Assembly (NCBI GenBank): GCA_020354125.1
Contig: CP070643.1
Span: forward strand, 2,239,372-2,303,371
DNA from: Betaproteobacteria bacterium
GTDB lineage: Bacteria; Pseudomonadota; Gammaproteobacteria; Burkholderiales; Eutrophovitaceae
DNA length: 64,000 nucleotides
Direction: 5' to 3'
Shown: piece by piece, positions 18,149 to 27,704 of the stretch
Layout of the letters: the number at the start of each line of letters is the position of its first letter
Position numbering within the stretch: the first letter of the stretch is position 1
Notes under the pieces: generated by a model
Database searches by the model: none
Told to the model about the DNA's origin: nothing
The model's input: the letters and a program-made list of their open reading frames with translations, nothing else
Translations under genes and position numbers: made by a program

Positions 18149-20398
18149 GTGAAGTCCCGTGTCGCATTGACTCTGGTTTGCCTGCTGGCAGCTTGCGCAA
18201 CCGCGGAAAAGCAGCCGGCAAAGGAGCAACCCGAACCACCTCCTCAGCCATCTACGCCGGGCATACCGTTCGCCGGTGTGTGGTTGGCCGCACCGGAACC
18301 CGCCGAGGAGCAAAAAGCGGACGGCGCACGCGTACTCGGTGTTGTCGCCGGGCCAGCCGCAGTAGCGGGCCTTCGGGCGAACGACCTGATTGTGCGCATC
18401 GATAACATCGAAGTCGATGCTGCCCGTGCCAACGCAATCATCAGTTCAGCTTTGCCCGGCGATCGTCTGGTGCTCGATGTCGTGCGCAACAACGAGCCGA
18501 TGACGCTAACCATGATCATTGACTCCAGCGAGCGATGGTTAACACCATCGAGTTTCACGGCGGGCATTCCATTCGCGGCAACCGGCTTGTCCGGACCGGC
18601 TCTCCAATCGGATCCCGTCATGCCACAGATCCTGGCGGCGGCACCCGAGCTTGAACCCATTGCAGTGCGAATGGATCGAATGTTTGCTGAGTTGGCGCAA
18701 GACGACACCGGCTATCACAAGCTGCCGTTGATCCGCAGCGCGATGTTGAATCCGGCAACCATGAACCGCTGGCGGGATGACCTGACCGAGACATTGCGCC
18801 CGTTCGAACTCGAGCGCAGCACTGTCGTCGAGGTGATGTGCGACACGCTCGCTTTGGCATGTACCGGCCATACACGGCCTTCCACAACCAATCCGGTATC
18901 ACTCCAGCAATTTGCAGAGACAATCAATGACGCCAACGATCAGGTGCGGTCATTATTCGACGCCGCGCGAATTGATCGCGCAACAGCATACGCAGACCTG
19001 CACTATCTAATGCGCACGACAGCAGCCGACCGCACCCTGATCGGACAACCTGAGGCACATCGTGGCATTCGAGCCATGCAGCTCAGCATGCGCGTCGACC
19101 TGTCTGCCTTGCTCGACACAGCCGGACGAGTTGTTTCAAACAGCGAACAACTGCCGGAGGCTTCCGGGGCCAGCCGACAGCCGCCTGCGGAGCTGAAAGG
19201 AATCGTTGATGGCACTATCGTTGACTACAAGAAGATTGACGATGGCTATGTCGTGATCGGCGGGACCGGGACTAATCGCTATGACATGAATCAGCTCTAT
19301 GCGGTGATTGATGCTGGTGGCAACGATAGCTACCACTGGGGCGATGCTGTTGCGCTCGAAACGCAAACGGTTGTAGATCTGAAGGGTAACGATTCTTATC
19401 ACGCAAAGGCCGGTGGTCCCGGCGCCGGCTGGCTCGGCGTCGCCGTGCTGATTGATGTCGCCGGCAACGATCAGTACACAAGCGACCTCGGTGGATGCGG
19501 CGCCGGCGCACTGGGCTTCGGGTTCTTGTTTGACGACAGTGGGAATGACACCTATCGCTGCGCCGCATGGTCGGCGGGTAGCGCAATTTACGGCGGCGGT
19601 GCACTCGTCGATCAAGGTGAGCAAACTGATGTCTATGGTTCGCAGGTATTCAGCCAGGGCGTTGGCGGGCCGCGCGCTATAGGCATCCTGATTGATGCCG
19701 GTGGCGGTGACGTGTATCGCGCTAATGGTGCGGTCAGGTCCGCCTATGACACACCAGGTTCGTTCATGGCATTCAGCCAGGGGGTCGGTGTCGGCATTCG
19801 CCCCTACGATTTTGGCGGTGTCGGTATGCTGCTCGATTTCGCTGGCGACGATCGCTACGAAGGTGGTGAATTCGCCCAGGGCGGAGGATATCTATGGGGT
19901 ATCGGCTTGCTACGGGATGAATCGGGCAACGACCTTTACTACGGCGATCGCTATGCTCAAGGCTTCGCAGCACATCAGGCGTTCGGGATGCTCACCGACC
20001 TTTCCGGCGACGACATCTACTGGGGCAAGTCTGCCGCCACGCAAGGTGCGGCATGGGATCAATCCATTGCTGTCCTGTTCGATGCGGAAGGTGACGACGT
20101 TTATCGTGCCCATTCTTTGAGTCAAGGCGCAGCAGCGCAGCAGTCACGAGCTGTGTTGCACGACGCTGAGGGTGACGACTGGTACTGGTCATCTGCGCGT
20201 GACACCCAGGGTGCCGCCGGCAGCAATAACTATCATTTCCGGGCCGAAGATCCTGTCTACAGTCTTGGTGTCCTGCTCGACGAACGTGGAGAAGACCGTT
20301 TCTCCACCGGTGTTGATAACGGCGAAACACGGTTACGCATTCGCACTGGTACCGTAGATGGCAGAGGTGTTGCTGGTGTAGTGGTTGACTTGCGCTAA
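18149..20398 (+). CDS. PDZ lipoprotein with about twelve Asp/Gly/Tyr repeats
   Basis: The product has 749 residues. A lipoprotein signal (VCLLAAC, lipidated Cys near 16) precedes a Pro-rich linker and a PDZ domain (about residues 55-118, with GVVAGPAAVAGLRANDLIVRI). A helical middle section runs to about 370. The last 370 residues hold roughly twelve copies of a G-h-L-h-D-x-x-G-N/D-D-x-Y unit, often preceded by QG, which suggests a beta-solenoid with ladders of Asp, possibly metal binding as in RTX repeats. The start is GTG. I do not recognise a named family and see no protease motif. It is probably an envelope scaffold or adhesin-like protein. Confidence 0.7.
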   Translation: MKSRVALTLVCLLAACATAEKQPAKEQPEPPPQPSTPGIPFAGVWLAAPEPAEEQKADGARVLGVVAGPAAVAGLRANDLIVRIDNIEVDAARANAIISSALPGDRLVLDVVRNNEPMTLTMIIDSSERWLTPSSFTAGIPFAATGLSGPALQSDPVMPQILAAAPELEPIAVRMDRMFAELAQDDTGYHKLPLIRSAMLNPATMNRWRDDLTETLRPFELERSTVVEVMCDTLALACTGHTRPSTTNPVSLQQFAETINDANDQVRSLFDAARIDRATAYADLHYLMRTTAADRTLIGQPEAHRGIRAMQLSMRVDLSALLDTAGRVVSNSEQLPEASGASRQPPAELKGIVDGTIVDYKKIDDGYVVIGGTGTNRYDMNQLYAVIDAGGNDSYHWGDAVALETQTVVDLKGNDSYHAKAGGPGAGWLGVAVLIDVAGNDQYTSDLGGCGAGALGFGFLFDDSGNDTYRCAAWSAGSAIYGGGALVDQGEQTDVYGSQVFSQGVGGPRAIGILIDAGGGDVYRANGAVRSAYDTPGSFMAFSQGVGVGIRPYDFGGVGMLLDFAGDDRYEGGEFAQGGGYLWGIGLLRDESGNDLYYGDRYAQGFAAHQAFGMLTDLSGDDIYWGKSAATQGAAWDQSIAVLFDAEGDDVYRAHSLSQGAAAQQSRAVLHDAEGDDWYWSSARDTQGAAGSNNYHFRAEDPVYSLGVLLDERGEDRFSTGVDNGETRLRIRTGTVDGRGVAGVVVDLR

Positions 20399-20439
20399 AG
20401 CACGCGTTGGCGTCATGCAGACTGCATGCTAAGGGAAAC

Positions 20440-21678
20440 ATGAAAATCGCCATTGTCACTCTTGGCACCAGAGGCGATGTCCAACCCTTCGTCGCTTTGG
20501 GAAATGCGCTGAAGGCGCGCGGCCATGACGTGGTTATAGGCGCTCCGGAGAACTTTCGGACATGGATCGAATGTCACGGGCTCCGTTATCGTTCTATCGG
20601 AGTCGATATGCAAAGCTTCGTGCAGTCGATCGACGCGCGCAAGGTCATGGCCGGCAACGTACTCGCCATGGTCCGCATGTGGCGACGCGAGATTGTACCG
20701 CTGACACGAAACTCGCTTGACGCGATTTGGGAAACAGCGCGCAATGCCGATGTCATTGTGTACCACCCAAAGACTGCCGGGGCGACCGATGTCGCTGAGG
20801 TAACCGGTGCCGGCCTGGTCCACGCAGCGCCTCTCCCTATCTTTCCAACCAAATCCTTTCCGCTGCTCGTCCTGCGAGGCAACTACGGCCCTTGGCTTAA
20901 TCGGCTTTCGTACAGATTCTTGACTGTCCCCCAACTGCTCTTGCGGTCCACGGTCAATCGCTGGCGCAAGGAGGTCTTGGGGCTTGGCAAAGGACCGCTG
21001 TTCGCTGCTTCGAGTACGCGCAGACCAGTGCAATTGTGCGCAGTCTCTCCTTCCGTTGTCCCTGATTATCCGGCGGACGATACGGAGAACATTTGCACCA
21101 CCGGCTATTGGTTTCTCGACGAAAGTAGTGATTGGCGTCCTGACCCAACGCTAGCCGCTTTTCTAGAGCAAGGCGATCCGCCCGTCTACATTGGATTTGG
21201 CTCCATGACCAGCGTCAATCCGGCGAGGTTGGGGGAGATCATTGTTGAAGGCGTGCACCAAGCGAGAGTGCGAGCCATCGTTGCCAGCGGGTGGGGCGCA
21301 GTGGAACTGATCGATGCACCCGGAATAATCCACACAATTGACGAAGCCCCACATGGCCCTCTGTTCAAACATGTTTCAGCCGTTGTGCATCACGGCGGGG
21401 CAGGTACCACCGCGGCCGGATTGCGAGCCGGGCTGCCAACCCTTGTTTGCCCGCTATCCATTGACCAACCATTTTGGGGTCGTCGCGTCTACTCACTTGG
21501 TTGTGGTCCCAAGCCGCAACCCCTGAAGCGACTGCATGCCGAAAAGTTCGCCCAAGCACTCATCGAGCTGACCCAGACCGAGTCCTTCCGCACCCGCTCA
21601 AGCAACTTGGCAAAAGCCATTGCGAAGGAAGACGGTCTCGCCCGGGCCGTAGAAGTTGTTGAAACGTTCAACCGGTAG
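20440..21678 (+). CDS. UGT-like glycosyltransferase (GT1/GT28 type)
   Basis: The product has 412 residues and a GT-B fold. The N-terminal MKIAIVTLGTRGDVQPFVALGNAL pattern is that of sterol/macrolide glycosyltransferases, and the C-terminal donor-binding signature is VVHHGGAGTTAAGLRAGLPTLVCPL, followed by DQPFWGRRV. No signal or membrane helix is present. Such enzymes transfer sugars from UDP or dTDP donors to lipids, sterols or small molecules; the acceptor is unknown. The ATG at 20440 begins the Rossmann strand directly and follows AAGGGAAAC. Confidence 0.88.
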   Translation: MKIAIVTLGTRGDVQPFVALGNALKARGHDVVIGAPENFRTWIECHGLRYRSIGVDMQSFVQSIDARKVMAGNVLAMVRMWRREIVPLTRNSLDAIWETARNADVIVYHPKTAGATDVAEVTGAGLVHAAPLPIFPTKSFPLLVLRGNYGPWLNRLSYRFLTVPQLLLRSTVNRWRKEVLGLGKGPLFAASSTRRPVQLCAVSPSVVPDYPADDTENICTTGYWFLDESSDWRPDPTLAAFLEQGDPPVYIGFGSMTSVNPARLGEIIVEGVHQARVRAIVASGWGAVELIDAPGIIHTIDEAPHGPLFKHVSAVVHHGGAGTTAAGLRAGLPTLVCPLSIDQPFWGRRVYSLGCGPKPQPLKRLHAEKFAQALIELTQTESFRTRSSNLAKAIAKEDGLARAVEVVETFNR

Positions 21679-21891
21679 TGACGTCTCCGGCATCCTCTTA
21701 GTAGCGGCTATAGATAGCGCGGCCGTGTTTTGCGCTTCGCTGACACGTTTGGCATCAATGGAAAGCATATTGGTATGCTGTGCGCTGCGGCGCTCGCTCT
21801 GGCGCTTGCAGTTACGAATTGCGCGTGGCCACGCGCTCAAGCTGTTGCCCCTGTCGCCTGGCGCTGAGGCTCGTAATCGGAGACAAGATCG

Positions 21892-22533
21892 ATGGAAATG
21901 ATAGGCCTGATCTCGGTTTTGGTTGCCTTACAAACGACCGACCTTGGTGGCGTGATTCGTTTGCGCGAGCCAACCGTCACAGGCGGAACTGCATTAGTAG
22001 AAGCCCTTGCTGAGCGCCGCTCGGTACGGCAGTTCGAATCCGACCTTTTGTCAGTTGAGCAGATCGGCCAACTGTTATGGGCCGCGCAAGGAATTACGAG
22101 AAAGGGCTTGGGCTTCCGCACTGCTCCCTCGGCAGGGGCTTTGTACCCTCTCGAAACCTACGTTGTCTTATCCGAGGGTGTTTATCACTACAACCCGCGT
22201 CGGCACCAACTGAAACGAGTCATCGAAGGTGATAAGCGACGCGAATTGCAAAGTGCGGCGTGGGGCCAGCGAGCCGTTGGGTCCGCTCCTGCTGTTTTTG
22301 TTTTTGCGGCCGTGTATGATCGCACCTCGAAGAAGTACGGCAAACGGGCAACCCGTTATGTCGACATGGAAGCCGGACATGCCTGTCAGAACCTGTTGTT
22401 GCAAGCCGTCGCGCTGGACCTGGGCGGAGTGCCAGTTGGCGCATTTCGTGACGAGCGTGTAGCCGAAATTCTCGACCTTGGCAAGAACGAGCGTCCGCTG
22501 TACCTGGTGCCGGTGGGGTATCCGGCGAGATAA
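21892..22533 (+). CDS. SagB-type nitroreductase-fold oxidoreductase
   Basis: The product is a 213-residue single-domain protein. It has the SagB/ThcOx signatures ERRSVRQFE, LSVEQIGQLLWAAQGIT, TAPSAGALYPLETYVV and DMEAGHACQNLLLQAVAL. The family binds FMN. SagB enzymes oxidise azolines in RiPP maturation, but many stand-alone members have other, unknown roles. No YcaO gene or precursor peptide is adjacent, so a RiPP function is not supported here. The N-terminus (MEMIGLISVLVALQTTD) is hydrophobic and might act as an anchor or signal. Confidence 0.8.
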   Translation: MEMIGLISVLVALQTTDLGGVIRLREPTVTGGTALVEALAERRSVRQFESDLLSVEQIGQLLWAAQGITRKGLGFRTAPSAGALYPLETYVVLSEGVYHYNPRRHQLKRVIEGDKRRELQSAAWGQRAVGSAPAVFVFAAVYDRTSKKYGKRATRYVDMEAGHACQNLLLQAVALDLGGVPVGAFRDERVAEILDLGKNERPLYLVPVGYPAR

Positions 22534-22602
22534 GACGGGTATGTCACCCCTCCAACGAGCGTCACCCCGTATTCAGGATCAAGTGCAGCAAGCTAACGAC
22601 CA

Positions 22603-22986
22603 TTGAGCGACCCACGAACCATCATTACGATATTGGCGCTAACCGTCGCTTTGGCGACGCTTCTCGTTGCCGGCCGTTTCCTCTGGTGCCTGGTCGACGC
22701 ACTATTGGCGCGACGATATCGGATCGCGTCAGTCTCGGCTGCGTGTATGGCCGTGATCTTCGCGTTGCTCGCCGCCGTTGTAGTTGTCTGGTTTAGCTAC
22801 GCGGTGGCACACACCGGAAAAAACATGCGCACGGACCTCATTGTCTTGTTGAGTACTGTGCCGCCATTCTCGCTGGCATCGATTGGACTGTGGCTAGTGG
22901 GCGGGAAGCTTCGCTCAAGACTGCGCCTCTCGGAGAAAAAAGGGAATGCTCAATCCGCGGCCACCAACACTCAAAACCAAGCGTGA
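22603..22986 (+). CDS. Small membrane protein of unknown function
   Basis: The product is 127 residues with three hydrophobic segments (about 7-30, 43-70 and 82-102) and a basic, Gln/Asn-rich tail. The start is an apparent TTG with no strong ribosome site, so the N-terminus is uncertain. I do not recognise the family. It is followed by the transposase region. Confidence 0.45.
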   Translation: MSDPRTIITILALTVALATLLVAGRFLWCLVDALLARRYRIASVSAACMAVIFALLAAVVVVWFSYAVAHTGKNMRTDLIVLLSTVPPFSLASIGLWLVGGKLRSRLRLSEKKGNAQSAATNTQNQA

Positions 22987-23151
22987 CTGCCAAGCAAATA
23001 TGCAACGAACTCCGAAGTCTCGCCGATCCTGTGATAGCAGCGCATTCCCAGCGCTTTTTCAAGACAGGAAACGGAGAATATGGCGAAGGCGACCGATTTC
23101 TTGGCATCCGCGTCCCGGTCATCAGCGTGCGGAGTGTCCGGATTGCGGATT

Positions 23152-23174
23152 GGGGTCAGGCCTTGCCTTTTGCC
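23152..23174 (+). repeat. Left copy of a perfect 23-bp inverted repeat flanking the RAYT gene
   Basis: The 23 bases at 23152-23174 (starting GGGGTCAGG, ending TTTTGCC) are the exact reverse complement of 24061-24083. The copy ends 23 bases before the transposase start. Such palindromic units are the usual substrates of REP-associated tyrosine transposases. Confidence 0.85.
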
Positions 23175-23197
23175 TGTTCGAGGCTTATTCTCCGCGC

Positions 23198-24079
23198 ATG
23201 GCCCGTCCACTTCGAATCGAGTTTCCCGGCGCCGTCTACCATGTCACCTCTCGCGGTGATCGGCAAGAGCCCATTTTCGAAGACGATGACGACCGTCTTG
23301 CCTTGCTGAACGTCGTCGCTCAGGCCCTGTCGCGCTTCGACGGCCAGATGCTTGCCTACTGCCTGATGGGCAATCACTACCACTTTGTCCTGCACACCCG
23401 CAAAGCCAACCTGTCAAAGCTCATGCGCCATATCAACGGGGTCTACACCCAGGCGTTTAACCGCCGCCACGTCAAGGTCGGCCACCTCTTTCAAGGCCGC
23501 TTTAAGGCCATTCTGGTTGATAGTGATGCCTATCTGCTAGAGGTTTGCCGCTATGTTGAATTGAATCCGGTGCGCGCCGGTACCACCCGCAAACCGGACA
23601 CCTGGCGCTGGTCTAGCTACCGCGCCCATGCTGGACTCGAACCCGCCCCTCAATGGCTCGACACTGCGGAGCTGCATGGCTATGTGCTGGGTCGACCAGC
23701 CCGAACCGCCTCGGAGCGGCGTCGGGCCGGGCAAGCATATGCGCGCCTGGTGGCATCGGCCAAGAATGTCAGACTGTGGGATGGCGCTTTGCAAAAGCAG
23801 ATCTACCTCGGTGACGAGGACTTCGTTGAGCGCATGCAGGCTCTTGCGGATCCCCAAAATAGTACCGATCCGGACATCCCCAAGATCCAACGCAGTAAGG
23901 CGCGCACACTTAGGTACTGGCTAACTGCTTGCCAAAGTCGCGAAGAAGCATTGTACCGGGCGCATACCGAGAGCGGGATCAGCATGACGCAGCTTGCAAA
24001 CGAGATCGGGCTATCGGTATCCAGAGTGAGTAGGTTGATAAAGCAAGCAGAAAATGACTTGGCAAAAGGCAAGGCCTGA
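23198..24079 (+). mobile_element. REP-associated tyrosine transposase (Y1/HUH family, RAYT)
   Basis: The product has 293 residues from the ATG at 23198, which starts the family's typical [20 protein letters not shown]. The HUH pair is His60-Tyr-His62 (GNHYHFVLH) and the single catalytic Tyr is Tyr119 (CRYVELNPVRAG). A C-terminal helix-turn-helix (SMTQLANEIGLSVSRVSRL) is present, as in long RAYT proteins. These single-strand transposases are thought to spread or maintain REP elements. The 3' end of the gene, including the stop, lies inside the right copy of a perfect 23-bp inverted repeat, so the gene and repeat form one unit. Confidence 0.9.
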
Positions 24080-24083
24080 CCCC
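24061..24083 (-). repeat. Right copy of the 23-bp inverted repeat, overlapping the RAYT stop codon
   Basis: This is the exact reverse complement of 23152-23174. The last six codons and the TGA of the transposase are inside it, so repeat identity constrains the protein's C-terminus (AKGKA). A T-rich run follows at 24085-24090. Confidence 0.85.
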
Positions 24084-24210
24084 CTTTTTTGACCTTTTTA
24101 GGAGCGAGAGCGGAAGTGGTATTTGAAAAGGATCGCTTAAGCGGTCAAAGATGCATAATTCCAAAGTACGGCATTGCACGAGCCCCTTATGTCATGCCGA
24201 AGGTAACCGC

Positions 24211-25008
24211 TTATCGCCCGGAAAACCGTGATGGCCGTTTCTCCTTGAAACTGCGCAGGCCTTCCTGAAAATCTTCTGATGCAAGCAGGCCGCGCTGAAC
24301 TTTCCCAAACTCTGCGCGCGCCGTCGCCGGGCCGTCATACAGTGCAATGCGCGCATTGTTAATTGTCGCTCTCACTGCCAAAGGTGCTTGTTGAGCAACG
24401 TGCTGTGCAAGTTCCAGTGCGCGCCCGAGATGCTGACCGGGTTCCACGACTTCCTGGACAAATCCAAGCCGTAGCGCGGTGGCCGCATCGAACTCATCGC
24501 CAGTGAGCAGATAACGCATGGCATTACCCCAACCGGCGCGCTCGACCATGCGAACAGTAGCGCCGCCGGTTGGCATCAAACCGCGCTTGACTTCGAGTTG
24601 AGAGAAGCGCGTATCCGACGCGGCAACGACGATGTCCGCTGCAAGCATCATTTCAATACCGAGCGTAAAGCAGATACCGTGTACGGCAAAGATGATTGGT
24701 TTGCTGCGGAACGGCGGGCGCAGATCGAAGGGGTCTATTTCATTTTCCTCGACCATCAGCGAGTCGGAACCCAGATGCGGTGCCACCTTCGGCAAATCGA
24801 GGCCCGCAGTGAAGTGCTTGCCTTCAGCGTAGACGACCGCACAGCGCGCCTCGGCGTCATGCTCGTAACTGGTGTAGGCCTGCGCCATGCTGCGCAGCAT
24901 GTGTGGCGTAAAGCCATTGAGTTTCGCGGGGCGGTCAATTCCGATCAGGAATGTACCTTCCCGCAGTTCTGTGGTTATCCGGCCTTCGCTGCCGTCAGAC
25001 TGTGACAT
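24211..25008 (-). CDS. Enoyl-CoA hydratase/isomerase family protein
   Basis: The product has 265 residues from the ATG at 25008, which has GGAGCG upstream. Crotonase features are the oxyanion-hole segments HFTAGLDL (near residue 65) and GICFTLGIEMMLAADIV, and the FSQLEVKRGLMPTGGAT motif carrying the usual second catalytic Glu. Such enzymes hydrate or isomerise enoyl-CoA thioesters in fatty-acid or aromatic catabolism. It is the last of five minus-strand genes (methyltransferase, NAT, SDR and DUF899 upstream), 135 bases behind the methyltransferase. Another start 30 codons upstream is possible but gives a polar extension. Confidence 0.85.
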   Translation of the reverse strand: MSQSDGSEGRITTELREGTFLIGIDRPAKLNGFTPHMLRSMAQAYTSYEHDAEARCAVVYAEGKHFTAGLDLPKVAPHLGSDSLMVEENEIDPFDLRPPFRSKPIIFAVHGICFTLGIEMMLAADIVVAASDTRFSQLEVKRGLMPTGGATVRMVERAGWGNAMRYLLTGDEFDAATALRLGFVQEVVEPGQHLGRALELAQHVAQQAPLAVRATINNARIALYDGPATARAEFGKVQRGLLASEDFQEGLRSFKEKRPSRFSGR

Positions 25009-25143
25009 CTGTGCGCTCCATCCATTGTTCTGATGTTCCGTTCTGATTCTTTCCTCTGATTCCTTGGTCTGGCACGCGCCCTTATCTTGCGTAGCCACTC
25101 AACCGATGACTCGGTGGTAAAAAATGGCGTTAGTTGGTTGCAA

Positions 25144-25983
25144 TTACGCTTTCTTTAGCACGCCCTGAATCAGCACAATGCGCTGCTCTTCAAGATTGCG
25201 CACCACGTTCCGGCGCATCTGCCCGGCTTCCGGTCCGAGTATCAGATGAATCCCGAGCGGCGGTGGTCCACCAGGGTCTGCGGTCTGCGCCGCGAGTTTG
25301 CGGTACTCGTCCACGTACTGAGCCGTCACGTCATGCCAGATCATTTCCCGAAAACCGGCTTGTGCGAGAAGATCACGGGTTACATCGGGCGGCCGCAGGA
25401 AACTCATGCTGCCTTCGCTCGCCCACGGAACCGGAAGATGTAACGGAGTTTCCGGCCCGCAAAGTACTTCCTGAAACACCAGTCGCCCGCCCACGGCGAG
25501 CACACGATGGACTTCCTGATACAGGCGCAACTTGTTCTCGATGTTCATGCCGGCTTGCTGCGTCCAGACAAGATCAAAGGAACTGTCGTCGAACGGCATG
25601 TCAAGCGCATTGCCGTGCATGAACACAACGCGCTCCTGCATGCCACACAGCTCCGTGAGCATGGTGGCGACCCGGCAGAATTCTTCGGTCAAGTCCAGCC
25701 CGGTTACCTTGCATCCATAGTGCTGTGCAATTGTTCGCGCGGGCCCGCCGAGGCCACTGCCGACATCAAGCACCCGCATCCCCGCGCCCATACCCGCGCT
25801 CTGCGCCAACTGAAGCGTCGCTCCCTGACCGCCAATATGGAATTCAGCAACCGGTGACAGGTCGTCCGCGGTGATCGCGTCTAGATCTTTACCGGTCTCT
25901 TTCAACGCCGCGATAATGCGATCCCCTAACCCCTTGCGGCCGTAATGCGTATTCAGAGTGCTTTCAAAATTGTCTTCGGCCAT
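25144..25983 (-). CDS. Class I SAM-dependent methyltransferase
   Basis: The product has 279 residues. Motif I is VLDVGSGLGGPAR (from residue 71), the acidic residue of motif II is in VTGLDLTEEF, and FDLVWTQQAGMNIENK lies at motif IV. The N-terminal YGRKGLGDRI and overall layout resemble sarcosine/dimethylglycine or UbiE-like methyltransferases. The substrate is unknown. It lies 70 bases downstream of the arylamine N-acetyltransferase gene on the same strand. Confidence 0.85.
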   Translation of the reverse strand: MAEDNFESTLNTHYGRKGLGDRIIAALKETGKDLDAITADDLSPVAEFHIGGQGATLQLAQSAGMGAGMRVLDVGSGLGGPARTIAQHYGCKVTGLDLTEEFCRVATMLTELCGMQERVVFMHGNALDMPFDDSSFDLVWTQQAGMNIENKLRLYQEVHRVLAVGGRLVFQEVLCGPETPLHLPVPWASEGSMSFLRPPDVTRDLLAQAGFREMIWHDVTAQYVDEYRKLAAQTADPGGPPPLGIHLILGPEAGQMRRNVVRNLEEQRIVLIQGVLKKA

Positions 25984-26053
25984 CCCTTTATCTCCGAATC
26001 AGTCTCTCGGCGAATCCGCTTTGCTGGCAATGGCTGATTCGCACAAGTCATAT

Positions 26054-26866
26054 TTACCCCACATCAGCATACGTGCGTCTTTCATCGAAGACGTTGTTGA
26101 AACGGGTATCCGCTGCAAACTGCAAACCAAAGTTCTCTCGCAGTACCTCGAGCAGCGCTTGCTCATTGTTGATCACATCTGTTTTTATTGAATCTTCTGT
26201 CTCGACAATCAACTCCCGGTCCCGCAGAATCTGGCGCCGCTCAGGCGAAGGCAACTGCACTGTTAGCGTTCGCACGAAGATTGAGCGTGGGTGAGTCGAT
26301 ACGTAGTAATTTGCCACCTCGAAGTCCACGTGTTCCTGCGGCTCCATCGAAAATGCGTAAAGGTCAGTCCATGTTTCGCCGCGGGCCGACTGCAGCACGT
26401 GCTGGCCAGGCGACTCTTCTATCACGCGATAGGTCCACAGATACTGTTGTGCCGGTCGCTCGGTCATTGGCACCGGCAACAACAAACCTTCACCACCGAA
26501 GCCGACATCAACAATCCAGTCGGTATCATCGATGCGCACCCGCAGACACATGTGCGTGCGTGGCAATAGCGTCGTTTGCCGGTGGCGTACACGCGCGGCC
26601 AACGGCGTCACCGAAAAACCGATTTCACGCAGCACCGATGCGAACAATGTGTTGTGCTCGTAGCAATAGCCACCGCGCCGCGCATCAACCAGTTTCGACT
26701 GCAAACTGCCAAGGTCGAGCAAGATCGGTCGATCAAGCAGAATATCGAGATTCTCAAACGGTATGTGCGTCGCATGCGCGAGGTGCAACGCCTGCAGCGT
26801 TGCAATATCCGGCGCGAGCGCGCCCCGATATGCGATGCGCTCGAGATAGGCAAGAACATCCAGCAT
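26054..26866 (-). CDS. nat: Arylamine N-acetyltransferase
   Basis: The product has 270 residues with the complete catalytic triad: Cys68 in RRGGYCYEHN, His105 in RTHMCLRV and Asp120 in WIVDVGFGG. This matches the Cys-His-Asp triad of bacterial NATs, and the length is typical. The enzyme moves acetyl or other acyl groups from CoA to arylamines, hydrazines or related amines in the cytoplasm. It starts 18 bases after the SDR gene, so the two are likely co-transcribed. Confidence 0.93.
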   Translation of the reverse strand: MLDVLAYLERIAYRGALAPDIATLQALHLAHATHIPFENLDILLDRPILLDLGSLQSKLVDARRGGYCYEHNTLFASVLREIGFSVTPLAARVRHRQTTLLPRTHMCLRVRIDDTDWIVDVGFGGEGLLLPVPMTERPAQQYLWTYRVIEESPGQHVLQSARGETWTDLYAFSMEPQEHVDFEVANYYVSTHPRSIFVRTLTVQLPSPERRQILRDRELIVETEDSIKTDVINNEQALLEVLRENFGLQFAADTRFNNVFDERRTYADVG

Positions 26867-26884
26867 AGCTACGATCGCTTGACG

Positions 26885-27652
26885 TCAACCCGCGGACAAA
26901 CCACCGTCAGAGACATAGACCCCACCAGTGCAATTGGCCGATTCGTCGGAGGCGAGAAACAGAATCAGATTGGCGACCTCCTCCGGTGTACTGTAACGGC
27001 CCAAAGGAATGCCTGCTCGTATCATATCCTTGATCGTTTCCGGAGCTTCCGCAGAACGATTCGCCTCGATGGAACGCATCATCTGCGTCTCGGTCGGCCC
27101 GGGCAAAACACAGTTGACCCGAATTTTGTCGGCCGCGTTTTCGAGCGCAGCGGTACGCATCATGCCGACTTCGGCGTGTTTACTGGCGACATAGGCCGAG
27201 TTGTGTATCCCACGGCCCTTGATGCCAGCGATCGACGACGTAATCACGATACTGCCGCCCTTGTCGCGCATCGCAGGAATTGCATACTTCAGGCCGAGGA
27301 AGACGCCGCGCACATTCACCGCCATCACTTCATCGAAAACATCCATCGGATATTCCGGAATCGGCGCCGCCGCACCTTCAAACCCGGCGTTCACGAGAAA
27401 CACATCGAGCGCACCGAACTTCTCGACGCAAAGACGCACAATGGTTTCATTGTCTTCCTGTTTCGAAACATCTGCCGTTGCATAGGCGGCGTTGGCCGAA
27501 CCGAGCTCCTCTACAAGCTCGGAAAGCAATGCGCGCCGGCGTCCGGCGAGCATGACCTTTGCCCCCTCTTTTACGAAGCGTGTCGCCGCCGCCAGACCGA
27601 TGCCGCTACCGGCCCCGGTAATCAGCGCAACCTTGCCATCAAGACGTCCCAT
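26885..27652 (-). CDS. Short-chain dehydrogenase/reductase
   Basis: The product has 255 residues and is a classical SDR. The cofactor motif is TGAGSGIG (from residue 12), NAG is at 88-90, and the catalytic residues are Ser140, Tyr154 and Lys158. The C-terminal GGVYVSDGGLSAG is typical. AGRRR after the second strand suggests NADP preference, which is inference. The substrate is unknown; it belongs to the five-gene minus-strand cluster. Confidence 0.9.
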   Translation of the reverse strand: MGRLDGKVALITGAGSGIGLAAATRFVKEGAKVMLAGRRRALLSELVEELGSANAAYATADVSKQEDNETIVRLCVEKFGALDVFLVNAGFEGAAAPIPEYPMDVFDEVMAVNVRGVFLGLKYAIPAMRDKGGSIVITSSIAGIKGRGIHNSAYVASKHAEVGMMRTAALENAADKIRVNCVLPGPTETQMMRSIEANRSAEAPETIKDMIRAGIPLGRYSTPEEVANLILFLASDESANCTGGVYVSDGGLSAG

Positions 27653-27704
27653 CTTGCTTTCCTCCCTCCAATAACTATGTTTGTCGTTTTGAGATGCTAC
27701 CTTG

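Noticed and set aside
21892..22533. A RiPP biosynthesis cluster around the SagB-like gene
   Set aside because: No YcaO, precursor-peptide or exporter gene is adjacent.
22946..23197. Longer transposase reading frame beginning at 22946
   Set aside because: The extra 84 residues overlap the small membrane-protein gene, cross the inverted repeat and lack similarity to RAYT N-termini; the ATG at 23198 fits the family.
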